64,000 bases of DNA, taken from Marchantia polymorpha subsp. ruderalis (Eukaryota > Streptophyta > Marchantiopsida > Marchantiales > Marchantiaceae). Positions 38,644 to 52,031 of this stretch are shown here, in pieces. Location: contig AP031353.1 in the NCBI GenBank assembly GCA_037833965.1, forward strand, positions 12,464,501 to 12,528,500. The letters are read 5' to 3'. Within the stretch, counting starts at the first letter, position 1, and every line of letters starts with the position of its first letter. Below the pieces are notes generated by a model. It searched no databases, was not told the DNA's origin, and was given only the letters and a program-made list of their open reading frames with translations. The translations under genes were made by a program, and so were the position numbers.

Positions 38644-39420
38644 TTGGCAGCGGAGAGATAGAACCTGTTATGCTTGGTGAAGGAAGGCTATGCCCAGATG
38701 AGGCTGTACACACACATACACATTCTTTAATTCTTAGTCCCAAAATTCTTGGAGATATGGTGTCCTGTTCTCTCTTGTGTTGAAGGGGTAGGTTTCTTCC
38801 GTGTTGCAAGAAGATGACGTCAACTTATATTTATCTACAACTTGGGACGCATTCAGCTCCATATCAAATTCCTTTCAATTCAAGGTAAGTTTAGCAACTG
38901 CACCTTTTGTATTCTGATCATTTTCTTGTATTACTTACTTCAGTTTTTATGCCGCTGAAATAAATTTCGATTCCAGAATCGTTCACATGCTCTCAATTTG
39001 ATTGATTTCACTTTTGTGGGATGTCTCTGCAGGATCAACAACAACACTAGTAGAATCATGAAGCATGTCAGCACGGGTCACTTAAAATCTGGTGAACACT
39101 GCAAGCGTAGTGACTGTGCTTCGAGCAATCACAGTTAAAATTAATACGTATTCTTTACCTTGACATCTATGCTTCAGGTCAAGCCAATTAGCCATCATTT
39201 GACCACTTGTAAAACTAGATTTTTTGGGGAGTAACGCTCCTCTCGGTCGAATACGGCAGGCCTGCGTTTCTCAATACCACCTGTTATATACTGGCCTTTG
39301 GTTTGACAAAGAAGTTTTTAGTTTGCTTACTCTTGAGCTTCTCACGGGTGCAGCTTAATGTGAGTGTGGTTTTGGCATGGATATTTGCCATGTCATTGGA
39401 GAATAAACTGATAAGAAATG
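38644..39420 (+). other. probable 3' untranslated region of the GT34-like gene
   Basis: A strong donor (TTCAAG, then GTAAGT, near 38885) and a strong acceptor (TCTCTGCAG, ending near 39033) suggest an intron inside the 3' untranslated region. An AATAAA lies near 39404. No coding frame is supported. Confidence 0.4.
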
Positions 39421-41040
39421 CTACACGTCGCCTCCGTCTCATTTAGGAAAGAGTTTGAAAGTCATGGTTATGAAACCATAGTGTTGGTTCCATCATGTTA
39501 AAGTGGATGCTTTCTCGATCTCGTTCCCGGTTGAGTATATAGCACTTACACCACTTATCAAAGTAGACAGTTTTGTCTGTCTTTGAAATCAGCATGTATG
39601 ATGTGCTCTTCGTAACCACCGGTTTGAAGTTTGCAAAATGAAACGAACGTTCAGTGGGGTGAATGTTCGGAGACTCTGCTTTTACATTTCAGTCTATTCA
39701 TCCCTTTTAGGGCGGAAGAGCGTTTCAGTTCAAGGATTTGAGTTGAGCGAAGGTGATAGAATCAGTGCAAGTGCATAACAGCTACAGTTGGGTTCAGCCT
39801 TTGAGTTCTCTTAAAACTCATCATTGTCTTGGTCTTGGTCTTGGCCCCCGTCTCCTTCAAACACATCCAATCGGTTTCGATTTCTCGCCTCCTTTTTTCT
39901 GTCGATTGTACGCAATCATATGACAGAAAGTCACTACCCAGAGACGGTGAAAATCGATTTGATTGTAAACCTACACGAGAGATAATATTGTAATGTAAAT
40001 CAGGTTCTCATTCACTGGCTTTTTCCCGGTAGATAATAATGTGGTAAAGCGGTAAGATATTGAAGTGAATTGTCTCATTGCTAAGAAGTTACAGTGGTTT
40101 GTAGACTGGGTTCCAGGTAGAGCGATTCAAGTGGCCTAGATTTTGCTGCTCCAGCTCATGCTTGTAGGAGCACCTACGCAGGTGCCTTTTGCTGAAAGCG
40201 AGCTGTCAGTAGTGTTGGATCGAAGTTGTTCCTTTCAAGTATCCGTTGATCTCCCTGGTCACACACTCAGTCAAGACAGTCAGAGATGAAAGTAAAGTGA
40301 GAAGAGGTCGTCCAACTTTTCCTTCATCATATGAAGAATAATCATCCTTGTGACCCAACGGACATTAGGGAAGAATTCGAAGAGACAAAGTCTGACATGC
40401 CTTTTTCGCCTCTTACCAGCTGTGCGTGCAGCCCATCTCTCCAGTGTTGCCACGTTTGACCTTCAACCGTTCATTGTGTCTAGAGCAAGCCAGATCACCC
40501 CTCCTCCAATTTTGGAACTATCTGGTACTTGCTCAAAGAGGTCCAGCTGGGTGTTAGAAACTGCAGAATCCACTGACCAACCACGTTACCCACACATGTG
40601 TCCTTCTGAACTCTGACATTCTGTGCTTCACGGCAGGTATTTTTTCCGCTTTCTGCAGAAGAGGAAAAATACAGTTGGTACAATTGGCACAGAGGTCACA
40701 AACCTGTTGCCCTACGTCTGCAACACCTTGCCATCCTTTTGCCTTCGGAACGCCAACGGGGATCCGTGCACTCAGCCTTAATCACGGTAGATATAACTCC
40801 TCCTGTAGTGTTCTACTACTGTATTGCTAGATTTTTGTACCATTCTGTCATCGAAAGGCTGAACCAGGACTTGCCCTGTTTCAGTGCAGATGATAAAGAA
40901 CATCCCATAGACAAGCATGGAGAGATGAGTGATATAATGTGTCTGGTTCAGCACTATGAACGGATTAACACTGGAGAAATTAACATGTATTTGGCATAGC
41001 CCTGCATTCACCAAGTAAATCGTCACGGGAATACATTGTT
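39421..41040. other. intergenic DNA with weak exon-like segments
   Basis: On minus, a segment between an acceptor near 40564 (TTCTGCAG) and donor candidates near 40460 is open and encodes LFEQVPDSSKIGGGVIWLAL. Another minus-strand frame at 41026-40778 and an overlapping plus-strand frame at 40739-40999 are also open. None resembles a known family and the strands compete, so I call no gene. Confidence 0.3.
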
Positions 41041-41599
41041 CAGAAAGAGAACAACACAGAGTAAAATAACAAAGGTATAGTTAAACCTTATAACATATCA
41101 CACGTATAAACGAAAAGGGGTGACATGGGCTAGGCTTTAGTAGTATAGTATTTTCTATGGAGTCAAATATATTGAACTATCTAGGTTAAAAGACTCATCA
41201 TTTGACATGTTTTTCCTCCTATAGATTATACTCATTGTTGCTATTCGTGGAGCTATGAATAGGCCAAAGAAAGTGATGTCTCATGCCATCTAGTACTATA
41301 AGCTCTTGAACACTCACATTAACATGTAAAACTTGATGTCCATAGTTCCAAGTAATTTCTAAGCTAAACAAAGAAACCTGACTTCTTGGCATATCTTGAT
41401 GCTTGAAAACCTTAGTTTCTGACTTTCCACATATCTACTATGAATGAGAGTGGAATGTCAACTCTCAAAAACATCATGAAGCAACAATAATATCTATATA
41501 TACTACTCCAAGTCTAATTTTCTATTTAATTCTAGATTTGGACTAACTATATTTGAATTGTATTTAAATTGAAAATTTTGTTAGCTGCTGGCTCCTTTA

Positions 41600-44230
41600 A
41601 CTATGGATGAGAAATTTTGGAAGCTCTTTGTGATACATTGAGATTCAACTCTACGCCTAGTCAATTTTAAAACTTACCTGTAGGTTTTGATTATTTGTAC
41701 TTAAACTTTTATGTTAGTTAGATGATGGTTAGATTAGACATCACTATTAGATTTATGAAAGCACTTTATGATTTCTTGAGTTTCAACCATTATGTATCTT
41801 TGTGTGACTTTATTTATGTAATCTCCAAAAATTGAATCATATATCATATGTGTCAAATTCAATGCATGTAAAATTTTAGATAACTAATTTTGAATACATA
41901 ATTAATATCATTTTGAATTTTTACAAAAGATCAAACTTGTACACAATTTTTATTTAACAACTTATTTGATTTTGATGTATATTAAAAAGTATAAATAGAA
42001 ACAAAAAGATTGCGTGAAATTTCTTGTGTTCCTCATGCAAAACTTGCAAATTATGGGAGTGTTTCCATAAACTCTTTAAATGAAAACTTTGATCAACACT
42101 TCAACTAGATTGTATTTATCTTCAATCTTGACTTGTTAAATCTTCTTGTAAAAAATTATATCATTGATAAGGTGATACATGATGTTGATGTATTTCACTA
42201 TGAAGTACATCACTTGATTTGCAACAAGATGTAACGCAATTTGACAACTTCATGTTGCAATCACATCTTAATAATAAGTACATACAAAAAGTTTTCTTTG
42301 TTATTTTTGTTGTTGTTACATATTTAGCTTCCGTTGTGAATTGAATTACACTTTTTTGCAAAGTGATTCTTCAACTTATACATCCATCATCAAGTGTAAA
42401 CACATGTTCATGTATAGATTTTTTCTTGTTCAAATTTTGTCCATAATTAGCATCAACGCATACCAGCAAGCATTTAACATTGTCTAATGAACTATCGTAC
42501 TTAATATTCTTGAGGTATTTAAAAATCCGTTTCATGTTTTACTAATGTATCTTTCATAGATTTGATATGTAATTGCTGATAGCTAACCATCAGATTTACG
42601 ATGCTATCTATTTTTCATTGCAATGAAATTGATAGTATTTTTTTTCAATGACATCAATTGAACTCTGAGTTGCAAAAAATTTGAAGTTAATTGTCAACAA
42701 ATCCCATATTATTTCAATCATATTAAATAATTCAAGCATATGTTGAATGTAGTTGCCTTGATTTAATCATAGCATATAATTTAAAAAAATTTCTATGAAC
42801 ATACATTCCTTATATAGTCATGTATTTTAGTCTAATGCAAACTTCAATTGAATCTTGCATCTATTGTCGTTAAATTAAATTTTTGCCAAAATAAACATAT
42901 CATTCTTGTAGGATCTTAGATCAAGAAGATATCAATATTTATATATTTTATGTATACACATGAATCACATATATTCAGTGAAAATTCTTGTGCTTTTATG
43001 AATTCATCAATCTTGCTATCCATTGCATAAAAGCTTATTTCAATTTTAATTTCAACAATCTAAATATCAATTTTTTTTTAGCATTTCTTTTCACATCCAG
43101 CTCATTGACTTGAATAAAAACTCTTTTTCAAAGATGTATAGAAATTTTTCTAACCACATATGTTTAAATCATACTCAGACTAAGTATTATAACAATTGAA
43201 CATACTAATCAAATTGTGGTATACTTCTTCATAGGTGAAAAAAGTTTGTCAAAGTGCATATCTTTATATCCTACCATCAACGTTACTTTGAAGATTCACT
43301 TCTTATCATTGCTAGATTATACTTTAGTTTGTTCATCTATTTGTTATTGATCAAAGATTGAGTTCCTTAAAGACTCATTAGATTTAACTTCTTGTTATTT
43401 ATCAGCAATTGCATCTCACGTTTCATAGCAGTTCTTCATTTAATGTTTTTCATAGATTCTTGAACTTCTCTACAATACAAAGATTATCATTCTTCTAACA
43501 TCAATATTGCCATCATCATACTCGCACTCAAAATCACAATCTTTAAGAATGAAAAAATCAACCCATATTTCATACCTTGTAGAATTAATTTGATTTGATG
43601 ATATACTAGAAGAATATTCAAGTTGATCTAGATTGTCTAGTGGAGTGGTTTAAGATTCATCAACACAAATTTGCTACTTCAATTTGTGCTTTTCACGAAT
43701 TTGCTCCATTTTTATTGAAGCTTCTTTTTATATCACATCATAGTATTCATAATGATCAAAGAAAATTTCAACAATACGTGTGAGAGTAGATGTGAAATTT
43801 ATCAAATTCAAGAGTCTAACTTTTTTTTAACTCAATGAATGTACTCATTAGAAGAAACATATCAACAAACAACAATGTTATAGCTTACTAGATCTTATAG
43901 CATGTAATCGTTCTCGCCATCAACATATCAAAAAAGATTACAATTCTAGTATGTAAGATCCAATTTGGTCTTTTCAAATTTTTCAAATTTTGACTTCTAC
44001 AATAAACAATTTTCAAACAATCATAAGCCATATGTTTGTGTTTCTATTCAAATGATATTTGATTACAATAGTAGAAATTTTTTTTGCCACATACATTAGG
44101 ATATTGACAATTTCAACCCAAAAACCATATAGGTTTTAAATGTTACGCAAATTTTTCAATATTACTTGATTGAAACTTTTATAAACAATGCTTTGTTGCA
44201 ACGTGTAAACCTTGATGAGATAATTAGTGA
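41600..44230 (-). mobile_element. decayed Ty1/copia retrotransposon
   Basis: Reading on minus, a zinc-knuckle-like remnant lies near 44.03-44.10 kb (CNQ, then a histidine and a cysteine further on). Reverse transcriptase fragments follow near 43.2 kb (FSPMKKYTTI). Next come RNase H pieces near 42.5-42.25 kb (CVDANYGQNLNKKKS, then LDDGCISW, then SVIQFTTEAKYVTTTKI), and the usual short end of the polyprotein near 42.2 kb. All frames are interrupted. Its pol resembles the 3.5-7.7 kb element in family but not closely enough to call the same subfamily. LTR boundaries were not found. Confidence 0.8.
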
Positions 44231-47200
44231 TTATTTTATTTTTGCAATAAATTTAGAACCTTTAAGAAGTAGATTTCTAGCCATTTTCTATAAGTAGATG
44301 TTTCATTACATTCAATCAAAGTATCAATCTGGATTTTTCAATTTTTAAAAGCTATGAAAATTTTAATTTTTGTGTCAAAAATTTAAATATTTATAATAAA
44401 AAAAATATTTAAATAATTATTTATAAGTGATAAAATCTAATGATATTATTGTAAAAAAAAATTTCAAAAAAATTTTATATGATATGAACTTGTAGATTGA
44501 TTTAACATAGTTAAATCATATATCTTGTATCTATTGGGGACTCCTGATTTTAAAAAAAATTATTGGATCCAAAAAATTTTGTGTCAAAATTCTTCCTTGT
44601 GTTCATATAGAATTTTGACGATAAAATCTGTATAATTAATTCAACGTTTAAAAATATAAGGATGTTCTTGAAACTAATATTATTTTACAAAATCTGAGCA
44701 AAAAAAATTGAGTTTTTTGGAGAGTATTCTCAAACATAATTATGTATATATTCAAGTAATTTTTTGAAACTTTGAGATCCAACAACAAGGATTTTTTTCA
44801 TGATGCTTGATTATAATATATTTTTTTGCAAAAAGTCAAAATTAATTCATAGTCTAGTTAAAAATATAATACATAAGTTATCTCAACTCAAAATTTAGTA
44901 CAATTGACTTCGTCATATGTGACTATGCTATCTAGTATGTATAGGTTGTTATGTTTTGTGTCTTAACATAATTTTATTTTTTTTATCTCAAGCACTTGTT
45001 TTTTATATATCCATCAAGATACTCTTAAATCTAACATTCAAAAAAGATAAGATTCTTGTCATATGTGATTTAAATCAAATTTGAATCAATGTACGTTGTA
45101 CTCTTTCAAACATTAAAATCTTAACATTAGAATAAGTTTATATCTTTCCCAAAAAAATTGATACTTTGATGCTGAAAAAGTAAAAATTTAATTATCATGA
45201 TCAGTGAATATATATATATATATATAATGTTTTAAAAACCCACAATTTAATTAAATTATCTAATTAAATTATTTATTTTTAAAAATCTTGTATATTCATA
45301 AATATTTAAGTATTTGGTTATCTAATTTGATATTTTCATTCCTTATGTAGATAATATATAATTTTATTTCAAAAATAATTTTGAAATCTTTTCAAAGAAA
45401 AAAATTTCATATAATAATAAACATTTAAAATTTATTGATTCACAATTATAGAAGTATGAGATTGATTTTTACATCAAAAAACCATGCATACATATATTTT
45501 CATAAATTTCAATATGTAGAATTTCAGCACAAATACTTAAAATTTTAGAAGCTGTACATATACTAGGAAAAAAATTGGGTTCATTGAATAATGCTGTATC
45601 ATATATGAAGTTGACACTTGGTGTAATAAATATATTAGTAATCATTTTTTTCCACATTATTGTAAATCATATGATAGAAATTACAATGAAGCATGTACAA
45701 ATATGTTAAATCTTTTCAGATGATTTAATTTGGAAAGTCAGTTGAGTATTTATTGATAAGCTCAATCATCTTTACGGCTTTACGAAAATGCTGATTTTGA
45801 ATGATGTTTTGAGACTTGCAATAGATTGCAACTGTTGATTATACTAATACTACAGTGGATTGCCAAATTGATTAAATTACTTTACATGATAATGTTTTAT
45901 CAATTTATTTTGTATATAATAATAATTTTTTAAATTTATTTATACAAATCTATATATTTAATAACCATGTGTTTCATTTAAATTATTTTCACATAATCTG
46001 AATAAAATCTTATTTTTATTATTAGTAAGCATATATTTCATGCGGCTAAATAATTAAATTATTTTTAGTTATAATATACATAACATTAAGGAATCAAATC
46101 ATGTATTATTTATAATTAATTTATAATGCAAATATATATATTGATCAACCTGATTGGAGATTGATATTTAATACAAATATTTTCAATGCTTTCTTCATAT
46201 GAAAAATCAATTATAATTTAAAGAATATTTAAATTATTGAAAATATCTTTTTCAAATTATTTAATTTAAAAGATGGAATTTTTTATACATCAAATTCAAA
46301 TATAAATCTTAACTCCAATATATCTTTACATTAATATGGAAGTTGTATTTTTTGATATTTCAAGTTTTTGGTTGTATTAATATTAAACATCATCAAAATT
46401 ATATGTTAACATATATAGTATTCAAATATAAATTTTCAATTCAACAGATAATTTTAGTGTGAAAAATATCTAAATATTTAAAAAATATCTAAATAGTAAA
46501 AAATAATTATGAATGTTGTTTTTTTGTATCTTAAAAATGCACAGCTTGTGACCCAAAAAAATCGAAAGAGATATATATTGATTTAAATAAATTTTTCACA
46601 TTCGAAATATTTTAATAAATATGAGTATAAACTTATTTTTTATTAAATATTCATGTTGTAAGATTTCAATCTTAAAATAGACTTAGATGAAGCTGACATC
46701 ATGCAATGTTAAGATGTAAATGATAAAATATGTTACTTAGCAGGCTTATAATATAGTACAGAGAAGTATCTAACTGTTGCTTTAAGATATAAGTGTCAAA
46801 TAAGTCTACATTGGATTTTTGATAAAAATGAAAAAAGTATTTTTGAATTGAATCGTACTTCATTACATTCTATTTTGGCTTAGATTATTTATCGTATGGA
46901 TAATCTAATTTCCAATTAAAAAAATCAAATTACTTATGTACATAAAAAAATGATAGAATTGTGATGAACATAAAATAAAAAATAGTAGATTCTGTTAAAA
47001 ATTCTGAATAATATTTTAGTGACATAATTTTGATATGAAGTATTTATATAGTCAATCAAGTATTGATATCTACAAGTCTAATTTAAGAATTCTATTCAAA
47101 TAGGAATATTATATTTTGAGTCTCAATGTCTGTGATTAAAAAAATTATGTAAATTGAAAATTTTCTATTATTATATTGAATTTGAAATCTGTTAAGAAAA

Positions 47201-47600
47201 TTTCGATATAAAATGATTTTTTAAAATTTAAATATTGGAAATCAATATATTTAGATGAAAAATTATAATTAAGCTTCATCTTCAAAATTTCAGTTTTATA
47301 TTGATGTAATTAAAAATAAATAATTTCATCACATTGATCATGTTTAATAATGGATAGGATTGTACATTATATATTTTGAATACTTTTTAACACTTTTATA
47401 ATACAAAATTGGTTCAACACATATAATGCACAATTTGACTGTACTGTTCATGTTTCAATGCAACATTATTTTGTTGTTGCAACATCATCTGTTGCTTTGT
47501 GATATGATATTTCTCACAATTTCATTACTATTGCTATCATCCCCATGTATCAAGAATGTAATCTATATTCTATAACATAGACATATTAATGAAAGGGAGA
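44231..47600. other. very AT-rich block
   Basis: Extremely AT-rich sequence with TATATA tracts (for example near 45.21-45.23 kb) and no coding remnant I can name. It is probably the upstream part of the minus-strand copia element plus older insertions. Confidence 0.5.
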
Positions 47601-49370
47601 TAAACAAACTTCACTGTTGATTGTCTATGAATTCATTCACAAGCCGTAAATTAAAAAAACATAAGGCTTGTCATATGCGCACAAGGGTGCATATGAATCA
47701 AGCATAGGGTTGGAACCTAATCCCAAATAACCCTACAATACAACTTGATTGTGAAGCTACTCTTTCGCTTGCTCTACTTGAAATGATGATCATATTATTT
47801 GGATGTATTATCTTATTAATATATGCTTGATTCATGAATTATGTTTGTTCCTTGAAAGAACGATGTTGACATGAAAATTACCTCATTTTTTTATCTTAAG
47901 TGAAATAATCATAATCTTTGTGCATATTTGTCACATGTATCTTTACCGTTTTTGAAATTGAAAAAATGACACTATAGAAGGCCCATTATCAAGCATTTAT
48001 CGAAACAGCCTTAAGAGGAAAAATGAAGTCAAAATTGGAACAATGCACTCCAATATATATTTACTCACACCAACAAAATCACATCCCATTGACAGCCAGT
48101 ATTACTTGTGAACGAATGCTAACTTTGAAAACATTGAACCATTTAGCTAGCTTTTTTCAACTATAAGATGTTCAGAAGAAAATTGGTGGGTGATTAAGTC
48201 AGCTATCTTCACTGCCTGAATAAATATAGAACCTGAATTGGATCTACACCCTCGAACAGCTCGACCTCTCTGCGAGCTAGTATTCACATTAAATGTAATC
48301 ACTGTATTCTTGACAACTTTATTACAGCTACGCCTATAGCTCACGGCGAACTCCATCTCGTCTCGTCTTGTCCGATCTCCATGATCGGACGTGTGGTTCT
48401 GTAAGAGGCAGAGCTCCTTAAATTGCTCAGACCAAATTATGAGTATTTCATGATATTATAAGCCTTCGACGGTGAATACTGGCAGAGATCCCTAGGTCGT
48501 TAACAGACGTGACTAAAAGACACCCTGGGGATTAATTTCTGTTTGAATTCTATAGATCAATATTCTTGAATTCAGATCAATAGAATGCACAACACTCCAT
48601 TCCGTAACAACCACTATGGTACTCAAGTGAGAGCATATTGTAATTTGCGATTTATGTAATACATTTGTAGCTGATGACTTCCAGCTCTACATAGTCTTGA
48701 CATAAACTTGGACTCACATTGAATATATATACCATCCATTTCCTCGTATTTCTACCTGTGTTATATGTTCTCATGTTTTTTCAAACATGAGATATTTTAT
48801 ATTTTATTATTCATGTTTTCACACGTAAAGAGACCTACATATGCAAATTTATTAGAAATATATAAATATAACCTCATGATGTACATATGTAGAAGTTAGA
48901 TGGATCATTCAAGCTCTGCTTGAGTTGGAAAACATAAGATTGACTTAACATTTATTTTCAAAACCCGTCAAATCTGTCCTTGACATGTATATATACTTCA
49001 TCGATGTGCATTTTAAATTGAAGGTTTCAATTCAAGTGTAATAATTTCTCTAAAGTAACTTACGTCGTGAATCTAGAATCGATGTGAGTAGTTTCTACTT
49101 CGTCCGATCAGACTGTGTTTTAGAAAATGGCTCATAGACAAGCTTTCTAGATAATGTTTGGAATAACTCTAACTGACTTTGCTTAAAAAATTCAAAACAA
49201 TCAAATTTTTGTTCCTATGAAATTTCCATGCAATGGAAACTTTGAACCAACACTCTTTCATGGAATTTCTTATAAATCTATTTAGAAAATAAAAGGCAGG
49301 AATATCAAAACATTGAAAATGCTAACGTTTTCTTGCTTTTTACGCAAATTTTATTCCATATCAAGCACTT
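47601..49370. other. AT-rich DNA with a short mixed-composition island
   Basis: At about 48.15-48.55 kb a less AT-rich island carries a 69-codon minus-strand frame with a real ATG (MEFAVSYRRSCNKVV) and, beside it, the inverted pair GTCCGATC/GATCGGAC. The island looks like an LTR or a leader fragment. No protein family is recognised and the rest holds nothing supportable. Confidence 0.35.
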
Positions 49371-49580
49371 TTATAGTTGGACGGCTCTAGTGAATTGCAT
49401 TATAGCCTTCAGTGGTGATTGTTTACCATTAGTTGGTAAACAAAAATTATTCCTTTCAGCGCTTCGCGAACGCGAAGGAAGTAGCCGGGATACAAAGGAA
49501 GAAAATATATTATTAGGCCTTTGAAGCTTGCCTTTTCTCGAAAGGCCCGAGAGAGCGCAGACCGCTGAACGGGCAAAAAA
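49371..49580. other. GC-rich hairpin cluster, possible organellar insertion
   Basis: Four stem-loops lie within 150 bases: GTTTACCA/TGGTAAAC (49421-49441), CTTCGCG/CGCGAAG (49462-49477), GCCTTT/AAAGGC (49530-49546) and AGCG/CGCT (49554-49566). The segment's composition and dense palindromes differ sharply from the AT-rich flanks. Such small GC palindromes are typical of plant mitochondrial intergenic DNA, so a mitochondrial insertion is a fair guess, but no organellar gene is visible. Confidence 0.4.
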
Positions 49581-52031
49581 ATCTCAACAGAGTATAGGAC
49601 TTGTTTGAAACTATATTTTTAGAGCATGAAATTTTATACAACTATGTATCTAATCTAATTTTGATGGATATAATTTCATATCATACATGGGTAGTTTGGT
49701 CTTTGGTAGCTACATGCCTGAATTGAATGACAAATCTTAATATGCGACAAACATTTTAGTTGTTGTCTCCTTGAGTACTTTATTCTTGAAAAATAGTATA
49801 AAAATTCATGGGATCAATATACATAGATACATATGGACCAATATAGATTTTTGGAATAAAGAAAATGTCTAAAATAGTGCAAGACCTCATAGATTTGAAT
49901 ATTAAATCCTATTGCAGATACATGGGACTTCTATTTTACAAGAAGTAGAAGTAAAAAATAATTTTTTGTAAGATAAAAATTTTAAAACAATAAGGTATCA
50001 TCACATTACTGATTATATTTACAATTTACCTCACTTAATTTTTAAAAATATTGTAAAGACGATTGATGTTTATTGAGAATCTGGACTTTAAAGTGATGCT
50101 AATCCCAAAGAAATTTGTAGATTCTTCTGACATTCTATGGTTTGACATTAGATATTCAGTGATTTTCTTATGCATAGAACTAAGAGAACTATTTTTCATT
50201 GCTATATTGCTATAAATATAAAACCAACATTCCCTTGATAGCAGGTTGAAGCCATCCACATCAGTTACATGTGTGAAACTGTGTTAGTTGCTGTCATAAG
50301 TAACAAGTTTACGGGTATGGCACATAGTTTCAACTTTGTGATCCAAATGGATCTGTTTACGAACTTGTTATGTTACCCATTTAAATATTTCAAAGAAGAT
50401 ATTCAGCTTGACTCATATGTCGTATGGTCTAATTTTGTACCTGTAACTTTACATTCACAACACTTCAAGATATCTTCTTTCCGATCGATTAGATATCCGA
50501 CTGGATGAAGTGATTTTAACTGTCAACATCTTCTACTCTTCCTACATCTACTATTATATTTTGGTAGCCCGGCCAAAATCCGAGCATCTCAATCTTTCCA
50601 AAATAATAGATCTTTAGGCACATGATATCCAGGAGTGAAAGCGGAGTGGATGTGCCCCCATGCATGGAAAGTCGATGCTAATATAGGATAATATTTCTCC
50701 ATATAATGTATATAATAAATATCTCCATTTACGCACAAATTGTAAATTTCATAACATATTTCCACACGACAAGAACCCTAGTAGCTGTACACCACCGGCT
50801 AGCGTGTTGGTGGTCTTTACAGGTCCAGCGTTCAAAACATCACGTTCAAAGCGGCTGGCTTATTGCTCTTTACCTTTAAGAGCAAGTGAAGAAGCAAGGA
50901 GTATCGAACCCATAAGAAAATAATATTGAAGTCCTCCATGGGAGAGAGAAAGGCACTGTGATGATAGAAATGGTGATAAGGGCAAACACCAACGTATGCC
51001 ATACGTGGTCCCCCCTTCATTAACCACGGTAGTCAATTCAACAGCGCTGCTACGTGCAGCAGCCCCCTAGTTCAAAACTCGTGTGCCACAGTCGTATAAG
51101 CGAATGAGGTGATGACGGTCTGAGCCAACGCTCGAAAATCCGCGGTGGACGTTACGATTGGAGGGATCAGTTGCTCGATCAAAATGCGAGCTTTTGCGAT
51201 GCAGGGACTTCCTTTCTGGCTCATTAGGTTTCGTCGGAGTGAGGAGGAGGAGAAGAACGAGCAAGGGCAGCTACTTGCCACATTCCAAGAATGCAAATAG
51301 GTGTTGACTTCATATGTTGCCGATGAGAACGTCGAATGAGAATCGTTCACCTTTTGCAGACCGGATCGAGGTGCACGCTGTTACTTCAACGATCGGCTTC
51401 GTTTTATTTCTTTGGCTCAGATAATTGGCACCGTGTTTTATACGTTGTGCCGGAATTCGCTCCTCATATCCACGTTTGTCGAACGTCACGCACTGACCAT
51501 GGTTCGTGTTGCTTTATTATTTCATATGATGGAAATATATTTCATACGAGGAAAGAGCTTCTTGACTATGTCTTAGCTGCGAACATCGGCGAGCACTCCC
51601 TGAAGAAGAAAAGAAATGCATGTCTACTAAATCACTTGTAGTTTGATTCGAGGATAAAATGTTAAATATCATCCTTCTCGTCCATCCTCTCAATGGTTCC
51701 TTTGTGTTGGTCATGCATGTGATGAGCCGTGGGTGCTACTATTTGATCTCCCATACAGTTCTCTCTTGGCTCAATTCCAGAGTAGCGGTACGGAGGTGGA
51801 ATGATCAGAAAATGCGACGTAAATTGAACGGAGCTCAAACATTATCCTGATTACCTCACCAAGGCAAGATCTTAATCGAAGTAAGTCAAATTTGAAAGTA
51901 AGATCCATATCTTATCGTGGTTCACAAGACGTCATTGTTAGCGTGGAGTTTCGCAGCTTGCTTCCGAGAGTTTTGATAACAAAAATCTCGTCGAATGAAG
52001 GTGGGAGTCCATCAAGGAATCAAAAACCGCC
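49581..52031 (+). other. AT-rich DNA, then upstream region of CFAP61
   Basis: From 49.6 to 50.5 kb the DNA is AT-rich without recognised content. From 50.5 to 52.03 kb composition rises and the region probably contains the CFAP61 promoter and leader. Open frames on both strands at 51.07-51.64 kb overlap and match nothing I know. No TATA box could be assigned. Confidence 0.4.
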
